This document shows, one piece after another, positions 1 to 10,137 of a DNA stretch of 64,000 nucleotides (the stretch's first letter is position 1; every line of letters starts with the position of its first letter). Where the stretch lies: positions 14,545,001 to 14,609,000 of the forward strand of contig CM065384.1 of NCBI GenBank assembly GCA_033060915.1, read 5' to 3'. The DNA comes from Euryodendron excelsum (Eukaryota > Streptophyta > Magnoliopsida > Ericales > Pentaphylacaceae). The notes beneath the pieces were generated by a model. It saw nothing but the letters and a program-made list of their open reading frames with translations. It was not told the DNA's origin and did no database searches. The position numbers were made by a program, and so were the translations under genes.

Positions 1-2
1 AA

Positions 3-1148
3 TAACCCCCTGGTTTTGAAGATCTGAAATTTCCTAAACATGTTTTCAAACTAACAAAAGTTTTATATAGTTGAAGCAAGCCCCAAGGGCTTGGTATGAA
101 AGATTGAGTAAGTTTTTTATTGAAAAAGATTTCTCAAGACAAAAAATAGATACCAATCTTTTTATCAAAATAAAAAACAACGGCATGTTTTTAGTGCAAA
201 TATATGCGGATGATATTATATTCAGTGCTACTAATGAGTCGCTTTGCAAAGATTTTGCTAAGTGTACGCAAGGAGAATTCAAGATGAGTATGATGGGCGA
301 GCTCAACTACTTCCTTGGACTTCAAATCAAACAATCCAAGGAAGGCATCTTCATCAACTAAGCCAAATATATTAAGGACCTGATTAAAATGTTTGGCACG
401 GAAGATACAAAGCTTATAAGTACTCCAATGAGTACTACAACAAAATTGGATAGTGATGAGAAAGGTAAATCTGTAGATACTAAACTTTACATAAGTATGA
501 TAGGCTCCTTATTATATCTAATTACTATCAAACCAGATATAATGTTTAGTGTTTGCTTATGTGCTCGTTTTCAATCAATCTTAAAGAATCTCATGTGATT
601 GCTGTGAAAAGAATATTTCGTTATCTTAAGCACACACCTAATCTTGGATTACGGTATCCAAAGCGTACTTGTTTTAATTTGAATGCTTACACTGCTGCTG
701 ATTATGTGGGGAGTAGAGTTGATAGGAAGAGCACAAGTGGCTCTTGCCAACTCCTAGGCAACATGATTGTATCTTGGTATAACAAAAAATAAAATTCAGT
801 TGCTCTCTGCACAGCTGAGGCTGAATATGTAGCAGCTGGTAGTTGTTGTGCTCAAGTGTTATAGATTAAACAATAGCTAGAAGATTATGGAATCTTGTTT
901 GATCATATTCCTATTAAGTGTGATAATACGAATGCTATAAACTTGACTAAAATCCTATTCAACACTCTCGCACAAAGCACATTGAAATTAGATATCACTT
1001 TATACGAGATCATGTGCAAAAGGCCGATATTGAAATTGACTTTGTATGCACAAATATGTAATTAGCTGATATTTTTACTAAACCATTGAGTGAAGATCAT
1101 TTTTGCATGATAAGAAGAAAATTAGGGATGAGTGATCCTATGTCTTAA
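3..1148 (+). pseudogene. Ty1/copia (Sirevirus-like) pol remnant: reverse transcriptase and RNase H
   Basis: The window opens inside a copia reverse transcriptase. PPGFED is readable near the left edge, the frame changes near base 70, and the next segment (71-361) carries KQAPRAWYERL, the catalytic YADDIIF (from about 203) and GELNYFLGLQI. After a stop at 361 the same frame continues (389-598, with LISTPMS). A further frame change leads into RNase H: RKSTSGS, TAEAEYVAAG, KHIEIRYHF and LADIFTKPL. The polyprotein ends with MSDPMS and a stop at 1146-1148. These motifs are seen directly; RT and RNase H make cDNA from element RNA in virus-like particles. Several stops and at least three frame changes show that it is dead. 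Gag, protease and integrase lie outside the window. The ending and the envelope-like ORF that follows favour the Sirevirus lineage. Confidence 0.9.
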
Positions 1149-1638
1149 TACTTGTTGAAATTTGCGTGAAATTCATGTTATATATGTTTTAAATGTGATT
1201 ATCATTTATGTGAATTGCATTTCTTGAACTCATAATTCATTGCATGATCATATTAAAGCAAATTTCCTCTCCCAAATTGAAACGACATCTCCTAAATTCC
1301 TTATACTTCACATGTCCCAATTTGGTTGCATGTGTCGACATACCATTTCCATGTGTCGACACATTACGACAGTGGAGTTAAATTATTTTGTTGACACGCA
1401 TGTGTCGACACATGAATCGGGCATACATACTTTAACAAAGCCCACTTTACAAACATTCGAACTTTCCCTCTCTCACTCTCACTCTTTTTCTCTCCAGCTC
1501 CCCTGTTCGCACCAAACCCAACCATCACCTTCAAACCAACACCAATCTTCGCTCCAATTCTCCTTACAAACCCTAATCAATCCTATTCCATCTTCTTATA
1601 ACCCTCTTCTCCATCTCTCGAAGCTTTAGACTATCGAC
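1149..1638 (+). other. pol-to-env spacer of the copia element
   Basis: Non-coding spacer between the end of pol and the start of the envelope-like ORF. It holds a cluster of GTCGAC-centred palindromes (listed separately) and a C/T-rich stretch from about 1460 to 1620. The open frame crossing it has no recognisable motif and I treat it as chance. Confidence 0.6.
1325..1414. repeat. GTCGAC palindrome cluster in the pol-env spacer
   Basis: Three copies of a palindrome lie within 90 bases: an incomplete one at about 1329-1340, a perfect 14-mer ATGTGTCGACACAT at 1351-1364 and a perfect 16-mer CATGTGTCGACACATG at 1399-1414. The same word recurs in the 3' LTR of this element (4668-4823). Sireviruses are known for conserved palindromic motifs in their non-coding parts; that this is the equivalent motif is inference. 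Confidence 0.75.
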
Positions 1639-3090
1639 ATGGCTCCCAAGGTCGATCAAAAGCAAGAAAACCCTAAAAACTCTTTTACTTGTAGTAAAAA
1701 ACGGAAAAGGGTTGGACCACCAATCAGAGAATTAGTTGAAAGGGCTCATCAGACCATCCTGATTGGGATATAATACACTTCGGAGATGCAATGGCTCAAG
1801 AAAGGTATTCGAATATTTTTAGTTTCAGTAAAATTTTGAATAGACGATGGATTAACTATGAGTATTTTGAAAATGAGAACTTTAACTTCCCTCACGCCCT
1901 TACTAGTTTGGGATGAAAACTCTACACCTTGATTCGAGAGAATGTATACCCTAAATTGGTTATGCATTTCTACTCAAATCTCTTAAAAAAATGTTGGAAA
2001 GATAGAATTGACCAACTATGTGAAGGGAGTGAAGGTTACTCTAAATGAGTTCACTCTATCTGAGATTATGGGAACTAGGTACAGTGGAGAGACCTACTAT
2101 GAGAGTGTAACCAAAAAGAGACAACTACATGTTCTCTATGGTCAAGACATACCTGAATCGACCCAACCTGTGGCTAATGACCTTCCAATTGAACTAAGGT
2201 TGGTACACCATATTGTTGCTAAAATTTTTTTGCCCAAAACTGGTAGTTTTGAGCATGTGAGTGAGAAGGACTTGTTTTTCCTATGGGCATTCCATACAAA
2301 CACCAAGATTGATGTCCCATACTACATTCTTACAAACATGGCCCATGCCTCTACCACCTTTACCAAAAATCTACCCTATGGCATGTTACTAACCAAAATT
2401 TTCAAGCAGTTTCAAGTGAACCTATTGGGTGAGAACTACAGAAAACTTGACCCCTTTAGTGATGAATACAGTAAGTACACCCTGGGTAGGATGGGCTACA
2501 AGAAAGTAAATGGCCAATGGGTTCCAAGGCCTAAGAAAGTTGCCCCTGGTAGTACTCCCAATGGAAGAGCATCTGCTTCTAGACCTTGAAAACCCTAGCC
2601 CAATCTCTTGAAGGCACTCAAGTTGATGAACTTCTTGGAAATATGATTGATATGCTTTAAAGCACGAACCAGAAACTTGATAATAGGCTGAAACAGCTAA
2701 AAAGCCTTAAGCAAGATGTGACTCAATTGAAAAAAGCTTAAGGAATTGATGTTAAGGAAGAGGAAGCAGAAGAAGAAGAAATTAGTCAAGAGGAAAATGA
2801 GGCAGAACAAGAATTTGACATTGATCATGAGACTCCAACAAGTACTTAAGAAGAAGAGGAACAAGAGGAAGATTCTGACCACGGGGACACGACGGATGAG
2901 TCTGGGGATAGCCTATTTGATGTCCCAAGGAAGAGATCTGGTCCAGCCAAGCGAATCACATCATCTGTCCCTATCTCTAGACCATTGGGCAGGCGGCAAT
3001 ATTGTCTGAGGGCTCGATTCCTTTTTGGCCTTTCCAATGCTGCCTCTGATCCAGTTGAACTATCCCCCTCTTCCTCCTCATCTCCTTAAC
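1639..3090 (+). pseudogene. Sirevirus-like third ORF (envelope-like / plant transposon protein domain), broken
   Basis: ATG at 1639 opens with MAPKVDQKQE and a basic stretch (CSKKRKRV). The segment to about 2000 is shifted between frames, with RWINYEYF and LVMHFYSNL readable. A clear frame of 193 codons (2008-2589) follows, beginning TNYVKGVKVTLNEFTLSEI; this pattern fits the putative plant transposon protein domain found in env-like ORFs of Sireviruses. After the stop at 2589 the frame moves by one base and continues to about 3090 with a heptad-like segment (QKLDNRLKQLKSLKQDV), an acidic run of Glu and Asp, and a basic and serine-rich tail. Three or more stops interrupt it. Position directly after pol and before the polypurine tracts matches the env-like ORF. 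Its biochemical role is unproven; I see no convincing fusion peptide or transmembrane anchor. Confidence 0.75.
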
Positions 3091-3751
3091 CTCCTACAAA
3101 ATTCTCTAACATCAAAGCCTTTGCTCCATGGTCCTGTTACATGTTCTGTTACACATTTTGTGGACATCAATTGTTTAACATTTTGTAATAACATTTTTTT
3201 TTTTTTTGTGTTTAATGAAATATGATCTTGCTTTTTTGCAAATTTGATGCCTTGATGACTTGGTTGCTTGTTTGCTTTCCTAATTATACAATTTATTTTG
3301 TTATAATATTTTTTTTGCTATTTTACCTGTCTGTGATTTTTATTTTCTTTCTCTCTTTTTGATGAATTGACAAAAAGGGAGAGAAAAATTGAAAAAGAAT
3401 TGGAGAAGAATTAAAGTAAAATGAACTATGAATGTTTGATGAATTGGCATTGATTACTTAGTTACATATGGCATTGAAATAAAATAACATGAAATGAGTA
3501 ATAATTGATGAATATAGAGCATGTTCTTAGGGAGAGTAACATGAATTATAATTTTCGATTATTTCCCTCAATTTGTTTTGAAATTGACTAATAAAAACTC
3601 CTCGAGAGTTGTTTTTGAAAAGTCTTTTGTCTCTTAAGCATCAATTGCCTAATCATAAAACAAAGGGGAAGTTTTCTAATGGTATGCAATTTAATTTTGC
3701 CTAATTCATTTAATCATATATCAATTTCATTTGAAGAGGTTTTGTCATCAT
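3091..3751 (+). other. 3' untranslated region of the copia element with upstream polypurine tract
   Basis: AT-rich non-coding DNA between the envelope-like ORF and the LTR. It contains a T run (about 3196-3206) and a purine tract GACAAAAAGGGAGAG at about 3368-3382, which resembles the additional upstream polypurine tracts of Sireviruses. Nothing coding is visible. Confidence 0.55.
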
Positions 3752-3766
3752 CAAAAAAGGAAAGCT
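3752..3766 (+). other. polypurine tract (PPT) of the copia element
   Basis: The sequence CATCATCAAAAAAGGAAAG immediately precedes the proposed LTR start. The phrase GTCATCATCAAAAA followed by purines is typical in front of Sirevirus LTRs. It would prime plus-strand DNA synthesis. Confidence 0.6.
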
Positions 3767-4014
3767 CGTTGACTCAAGGTTGATCCCCATGTTGATTTTA
3801 ATGATAACTAAACCTTGTATTATTTTACTAATACATTTACTTAGTGTATAGATTAATAAAGATTATAATCTAAACTTAGAGTCTGACTTAATGTCTAATA
3901 CATGTCAAAGTGGATGCACAACAAGCTAAGTTCAAACAAATGCACCAAGAGTTATGCAATGTACCAAACAAAACAATGACACCTATTCCATCTTTAAACA
4001 AATGATTTGCATTC

Positions 4015-4325
4015 GAAGAGATTGAAGGTGTTCAAAAGAAGATTTCATCAAGTATGCATAGACTCAATAAAGTTGACTTGAATTTGAAGAGATTGAAGGT
4101 GTTCAAAAGAAGACTTCATCAAGAGTGCAAAGATCAATTGAAGATGACTTAATCTTGAAGAGATTGAAGATGTTTGAGAAGCAGATTCATTTTAATTGAA
4201 AAATCTCTACACATAATCCAAATGAAGATTTCATCCTGGATATGAAGAGTCAATGAAGATGATATGTATTCAAAGAAAATGAAGATGTTCAAAAGTAGAC
4301 TTCATCAAGCTTATAAAAGACTCAT
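4015..4325 (+). repeat. 71-bp tandem units in the copia LTR
   Basis: GAAGAGATTGAAG starts at 4015, 4086 and 4157, exactly 71 bases apart. Further decayed units with TTCAAAAG and CTTCATCAAG follow to about 4325. Confidence 0.75.
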
Positions 4326-4667
4326 TGAAGTGATCCTAAAGATGTACAACAAAAAGAAGAAACTCGACAATGAGGCATCTTGAATATGAAGATCTACATG
4401 AATGAAAAAGTGATTAGTAGCAGAAAGAGAGAGCTTGGCAATGAACAAAAAGAGCTCGGCATTAATGAAATGAAGTTCTGACAGTTTGGAAACTAAGAAA
4501 AGATGATTACAAATGATAGATTCAATCCAAATTGAATAGAGAACAACTTTGATGAATTAAAGACTTTGATCTATCATCATACCCTAAAAATAAGACTCCT
4601 TGAAGATCTTATGGTATTACTGAAGCTGAACTTGATCATTGGAAGAATGAATGAAGATTTCTAGGCA

Positions 4668-4823
4668 ATGTGTCGACACATGAAAATGAAGAGTCGATAC
4701 ATGAAGACAGAAGCCAAAAAACTAAAGACCGCATGATCAAGTGTCAACACATGAAATTGAAGTGTCGACACATGGAGATAGTGGACAACATCTGAAAAAT
4801 ACAGACCAGATGTGTCGACACAT
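4668..4823. repeat. GTCGAC palindrome cluster in the copia LTR
   Basis: ATGTGTCGACACAT is perfect at 4668-4681 and at 4810-4823. Decayed copies lie between them (for example AGTGTCGACACATG near 4761) and just after. These are the same word as the cluster at 1325-1414. Confidence 0.75.
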
Positions 4824-5305
4824 GAAATCAAGTGTTGACATCTAGAAAATAACGACTAGTTTTTCTAACGTTATAAAAGATTAAACTTGTATTAAATGAG
4901 CCCCAACAACCTCTAACGGACAAAATCAATACAGGAGTTTATATACAAGCTTTCAACTGCATTTATATAGAAGAGATACAAAAAAAACAAAAACCACTGA
5001 CTAATCAAGCTAAAAAAATATGAACATTCCTTTTATCTTCATTTTGGCATTAAGTGAGCTTTTATTTTCCTATCCACTCTTGATAGAGAGTTTGTATTTT
5101 AATTGTATAACATTTTATACACTTGTAAGTGAGAGTTTGAGAGTTCTCTAATAAAAGAAAAACTCTTCTAAGTTGGAGTAGATATTGGACAAAATCACTT
5201 GGTAGCTAGAAGAACTTGTGAAGAAGTTTTTGTGTAAAAATGAGCTGAGCACTTGGTAAATCAGCATCCATTTTGTAATTGGAGATTGCATAGTGGAGGA
5301 AGCTG

Positions 5306-6034
5306 TTTATTCATGTTGTTATAATGACTATATTCTTACTATTATAATGCTTGTCTAACTGCTCATGCATACATGTTTACTTTACAAATGCATTCTCTCT
5401 CTCTTTACTTTATGCATCCATGTTCATGCATTTGATATTCCATCCCAAGACGAGAGTTCCAAAGTAACTCAAGTCACTGCATTCTCATGCATATGATCAA
5501 CCCATTGAGAGTGACACCAAGGTCACTCTCCCTTACATTAAACCTACCCAAACCTTAAGGGTTCCTGTGTAACCCTATGGACTCATGGCATGCACATCAA
5601 TTCATTCCATTAAAAGGGGCCCTAATCCCTCTATGCTCATGAAGATAGGGTTGCCAAGAAGACAAGGGGCAATCGATCAATAAGTTCTCTCAGCACCTCC
5701 TCGACATCAAATCCAAAGAAGGCGAATCCGAAGACTCAAGAGTAGTTTAGGAGTTCTTATGTAAAATTAGATAAGTGGAAATCCCAAAGGAAATTGTTCC
5801 CTTTCCCCCATTAAAATGTATTTCGACTCTATTATACTTAGATTCCGAATTTCGATATATGTCCTTATGTTTTAATGAATGCATGTCCCTACTCAAACGG
5901 TAAGGTATCTGCATATAGAGGCAAACCCCCTATCTCCAAAAGTGAGCCAATGCATCATGATTAGTTGCCCTATCGAGTAGGGACACCCTAGGACATGCAT
6001 TGCATAAAGCTCTCTAAAAAACATAAACTGACTT
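5306..6034 (+). other. E1 (Tat-clade gypsy) leader, 5' end missing
   Basis: This stretch is collinear with the leader of E2 (about 24650-25400): shared phrases include CTAACTGCTCATGCAT, AACTCAAGTCACTGCATTC, ATGATCAACCCATTGAGAG and AAACCTACCCAAACCTTAAG. E1's own 5' LTR, PBS and first part of the leader are absent; the copia LTR abuts instead. Nothing coding is visible. Confidence 0.8.
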
Positions 6035-7290
6035 GTGATTTGTGTTTTTGTCTTTCTGCCTCTTCATTTTTTATTTTACAAAAATCCAACTGTAAAAGTC
6101 AACATTGCTCCCAAGAAAGAAGAGCGTCCATCTAGAACCCCCATCACTACTAGACAAAGAACTTTGCTAATGGTAGCCAACCTCGATGAGACCTCCCCTG
6201 TCACTCGCAAGGAGATTAATGAGATGAAAAGCAAAATAGATGAAATGTTCAAGTTGATGCATGCAATGGTGTCCAAAGAGCCCACTTCAACAATGCCCGC
6301 AACCTCAGTGCCACCCAATCGACCACTCAGGCAAGGGCAGACCCGAATATTGGAAGAACAGGCGAAACTCAGAAAAGGATGATGAAACTAGAGACCACGA
6401 TCCCTCTATCTCACGCAGAAATGACCAATGTGAAAAAAGAAGAAAAGTCAACCTCTCGCTAGAAGATCATTCCCCCACCACAACCTCAACTCCATGTTGC
6501 CACAATACTCCACCCTCAAACTCCTACCAACCCTCCCAGGATGCGGATCAGACACAGATTGAAGTTGGGCATACTCTTTCACAAGAGAAGGTCAAAAAGG
6601 AAAGTCAAAGCTTCACCCTACCCAAATGCTCTGGAGATGCAGCTTACCGACAACTTTGTGAATCCGGGCACCTAGTCATGGCACCTCCAAAGCCCATTCT
6701 TGATAAAGCACTTGAACCTAAAGGTCATACCATCGGAAGTTGCCATACCCTAAAATGGAAGATGCAAAATCTCAACGAATCCCAAGTAGCAAACCTGGCA
6801 AGAATTACTACCACGGCATTTGACCCTCTTCCCTCGCAACCGTCTGCACCAGTAACACCTAGGATACCTACTTTTGAGTTGGTTTATGCGTCGTCGTATA
6901 CTAGACCTAAAAGAGCAAGAGGGCGTAATCGATGCTTTACCCAATTAGTCGACACCCAAACAGATGCTTACAATAATTTGCTGAAAGCTGGATACCTGCG
7001 CCCAATACTGGCTACACCACTGGTTAACCTCTACCATCCTCTTTCAACTCAACACTTAGGTGTGCATATCACTTAGGTGGGCTAGGCCATGACACAAAAA
7101 GTTGCCGATCTCTAAAACATAAAATCCAAGATCTAATAGATGATAAGATCGTCGAAATAAAGGAGGTGAAACCAGTCCCCGCTGTCCCCACCAGTCCGCA
7201 ACATGATCACACCGTCAATACAATCATGGAGGAGGAAATCAACTGCAGTACCATCTTCGGCAGTTCCCCAAGTGTCGCAAAAGATCTGTA
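6035..7290 (+). pseudogene. E1 gag remnant (Tat clade) with zinc-knuckle-like motif
   Basis: Three successive frames make up a decayed gag. The first (6035-6382) has a basic N-terminal part (NIAPKKEERPSRT) and a heptad-like stretch ITRKEINEMKSKIDEM-like around 6200. The second (6261-7076) contains EPKGHTIGSCHTLKWKMQNL, a half-lost zinc knuckle. The third ends at 7290 and has CAYHLGGLGHDTKSC then SLKHKIQDLIDD, the C-x2-H-x5-H-x4-C knuckle and helix typical of Tat/Ogre gag. Gag forms the particle and binds element RNA. The large central capsid part seems deleted, because the N- and C-terminal pieces are too close together. No protease or pol follows, so E1 could not replicate alone. Confidence 0.75.
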
Positions 7291-7556
7291 ATTCTACCCT
7301 ATGCTATTTGAGGATGCGTTTGGCAAATGGAATACCAAGGAGATGGGCATAGTCCCAAAACCCTATTAGGGGTTCTCATCAAAAGGTCTACAAGAAAATG
7401 GAGGTTTTCACAAAATTCCTCTGTTTTCTTTTCATTTTCTATTTCTTGCATATTTTTTTTAAATAAATACTACATGCCATGTAATCATATTTTTAAAATG
7501 AAAATGGATAGTTTTCAGTTTATCCCCTTTGTCTTATACTCTTGTGGATGAATATT
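7291..7556 (+). other. E1 sequence after gag, unassigned
   Basis: AT-rich sequence after the gag stop. I see no protease or RT motif, so E1's pol deletion lies here or just past the inserted LTR. Bases 7552-7556 (ATATT) are the left copy of the target duplication of the next element. Confidence 0.5.
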
Positions 7557-10137
7557 TGTGATATCCCGAACCTCTGTTTATTTATATTAATGAGAATTTC
7601 TAGTGTATGCAATGTTTAATGTTAATTATTTCTTCTTTTGGGTAAAAAATAACCAATGAGAGCTTATGTTGTAACTTAAGCCTATGGGTGAGACACATGG
7701 GATTGTTCCCATGTGTATCATCTTATATGCACTTATGTGCACACAACTCACACATTTCAACCGGTTGAGAGGGAAGATAGGGAGAAGAGGAGAAGAGAAA
7801 GAGGAGGAAGAAGCTTGAAGGAAGTGTTTGAAGCCAATAGAAGACTTAACCAAGCTTGAGGAAAGGTAAGCTCCCATTTCCTTCTCCAATTGTATATGTG
7901 TATGTATCTATCTTTGTGGGTTGTGTTGTTAGGTTGTTGTAAGTGACTCTTTTGAGTCCCAAATTGGCTAAGTATAGAGTGTTGTAAGCCCCATTGGAAG
8001 ATTTGAGAGTTTGGGATTGAAATCCCCAACTTATGCAAGTTAGGGCTTGGGTTCCTAAAACCCTACATCCCTTTGATTTACTTGTTTAAAGTGTTTCATT
8101 TTGAGTTATTGTGGTTTTTTTGGGTCAATCTTTGGACCCTAGAAGCATTGGAAGAGTTTGTGGGAGTTTTGATAGAGTTTGGTTTTGATTTGAGTGAGGT
8201 TTGGAGATTTTCGGGTTGAAATCTGGGTATTGAGCTTTGGAGTTGACTCCTTAGTCTCCAAAGCCGACCCATTTGTCCAAAGAACACCCAGATTCATTTC
8301 TTCAACTTAGGAGGCAACTCTTTTGCCTCTGGAGCTGACCCTTTTGTCCAGAGAACTCCCAAATTCATTTCTTCAGCTCAGGAGGTGACTCTTTTGCCTC
8401 TAGAGCCGACCCTTTTATCCAGAGAACTCCTAGATTCATTCATTTAGCTTTGGAGTTGACTTTTTTGCTTCTAAAGCCGACCCTTTTGTCCAGTGAACTC
8501 CCAGATTTATTTTTTTCGCTCAAGAGTTGACTCCCCAGTCTCTAGAGTCGACACTTTTGTCCAGTCCCCAGTTTTACTTTTCAGCTCAAACACTGTTTTG
8601 TAAAATGAGCATAACTTTCTGTAGAAAACTCAGATTGATGCACCGTTTAAAGCATTGGATAGTAGATTCATAGACCTTTGTATTCATATAATGTTTTTAC
8701 TCTAATTCCTTATATATTGAGAGATATTGAATTTTAAAGTTGACCCAAAATTCTGTCAATAACATTCTTCTTCCAAAATTTTAGTCCCTTTTCTATGGGA
8801 CATAACTTCTTCATCCGAAATTTGTTTTTGGCCCATGACCTATCAAATTAAAGCCCTTTAAGCCTATTTTCAAATGGAATTAACCTATAGTGTGAAATCT
8901 TCCTTGTGAAGTGGTTGAGATGCAATGAAGGAGCTGACGTCCCGACTTTCATGTTCAAACCTCAACCTTATGTTCTCATTTTACGTTGTTGCTTTGCCTT
9001 AGAGTCTTGTATTGATATTTCCATTCTTCTATGTGCATTTTTTGTAGGAACACCTTGTCTACCACCCATTCTTTCAGAGAGAGGTAAGTAACGATATGCC
9101 ATGAGTAAAACTCTATTAATTTCCAAATGTTTTAAATTCACCTCCATATTATGCAATGTTTTCCATACATTTTCAATGCATCAATGCTATGTTCAACTAC
9201 AAATGTCATATTTCAAATGCATGCAAGTTATATTTATGTTATAAATGAAAACCATGAACTATAATGTTTAAATGAAAGAGATGATAAGTTTCTAATGTAT
9301 GGTGCCAACTCAAGTCTTCTCGTGGCAAGACCTTAATCTAGCCCGATAGTCCTACGATCGGGGACGAAAAATAAACTATCTATGTTGGGAGATATCCTTA
9401 GCCTAAAGAGCCTTAGCGTGACCTACATGGTTATTATGGAGCCTATCTCATATGTCGAGTTGTAGGACATTTATGTTTTAAACTAAGAACTATGATATGT
9501 TCACATGTTTTACGACAATATATGAAATGTTATATTAAGAATAATGTTATGTTGTATCTCTTCTTATGATACTATGTTTTGAAATGTTGAAACATTTCAA
9601 ATGATGTTTACGTTACCTATGAGTACCAAGTCTACGCTTTAAACGTTCCAAAGCTTATTTGCTTATACATAAATGATTATCTATCCTTGTACGTTGGATA
9701 TAATTGCTAGTCCATGATATTTTCTCGCTCATGCATCATTGTTATTCACTAAGCATTAGCTTACGTTTTCTCAAATGATTTTCAGGTAGCCAATTCAGGA
9801 GGCCCTAGAGCGAGGCCATACGTGGATTTTGAGCTACGGCCTATGGGCCTATGGTTTGTATTATGTTTGAGGGCTGGACTTAATGTTTTATAATGATATA
9901 ATGCTATAACTTCAGTGGACCCTGATTAGGTTCTTATGTATGTTATGTTTTGGATTAGGGACAACTCTATCATATATGACACATATTATATTTCAAGTTA
10001 TAAAAGTTTCTATTCCACAAATTTTAAATGATTTTGCACAGGTGATCAACCAGTTTATGTAATGCGACCTCGGGTAGCCTTGCTATTGGCCGGTCATGTA
10101 CCCCACATCCGCATAGACAGGGTGATGGGGCGTGGCA
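7557..10137 (+). mobile_element. solo LTR A, Tekay/Del-like chromovirus, plus orientation
   Basis: A 2581-bp unit begins TGTGATATCCC and ends GGCGTGGCA. It is flanked by a perfect 5-bp target duplication ATATT (7552-7556 and 10138-10142). A second copy in inverse orientation (11398-13984) shares both ends and long internal stretches, for example the GTGATCAACCAGTTTATGT region near the end. No polyprotein lies inside, so this is a solo LTR left by LTR-LTR recombination. The terminal words resemble those of Tekay/Del LTRs; that lineage call is from memory of such LTRs. It carries an internal 71-bp array (8239-8575). Confidence 0.85.
8239..8575 (+). repeat. 71-bp minisatellite inside solo LTR A
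   Basis: Units start at 8239, 8310, 8381, 8452 and 8523, each exactly 71 bases apart, with the core GGAGTTGACTCC, then GCCGACCCTTTTGTCCAG and a CCCAGATTCATTTC-like tail. About 4.7 units are present. The inverted sister LTR has a different array at the corresponding place. Confidence 0.9.

Larger units (their letters stand above)
3767..5305 (+). repeat. 3' LTR of the copia element, truncated
   Basis: The LTR is proposed to start at 3767, where the expected TG is read as CG followed by TTGACTCAAGG, right after the polypurine tract. Inside are 71-bp tandem units from 4015 and a second palindrome cluster (4668-4823). The right end is lost: from about 5306 the sequence matches the leader of the Tat element (compare 24650 onward), and no CA terminus or target duplication is visible. 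The left partner LTR lies outside the window, so LTR identity rests on position and motifs. Confidence 0.65.

Noticed and set aside
1240..1629. Open frame of 129 codons in the copia spacer
   Set aside because: Covers the palindrome cluster and a C/T-rich tract; no domain and no similarity to the envelope-like ORF that follows.
7557..10137. DNA transposon with short inverted ends (TGTGATATCC and TGTCACGTCC)
   Set aside because: Ends are TG...CA, the target duplication is 5 bp, there is no transposase, and size and composition fit a solo LTR. The similarity of the two ends is only partial.
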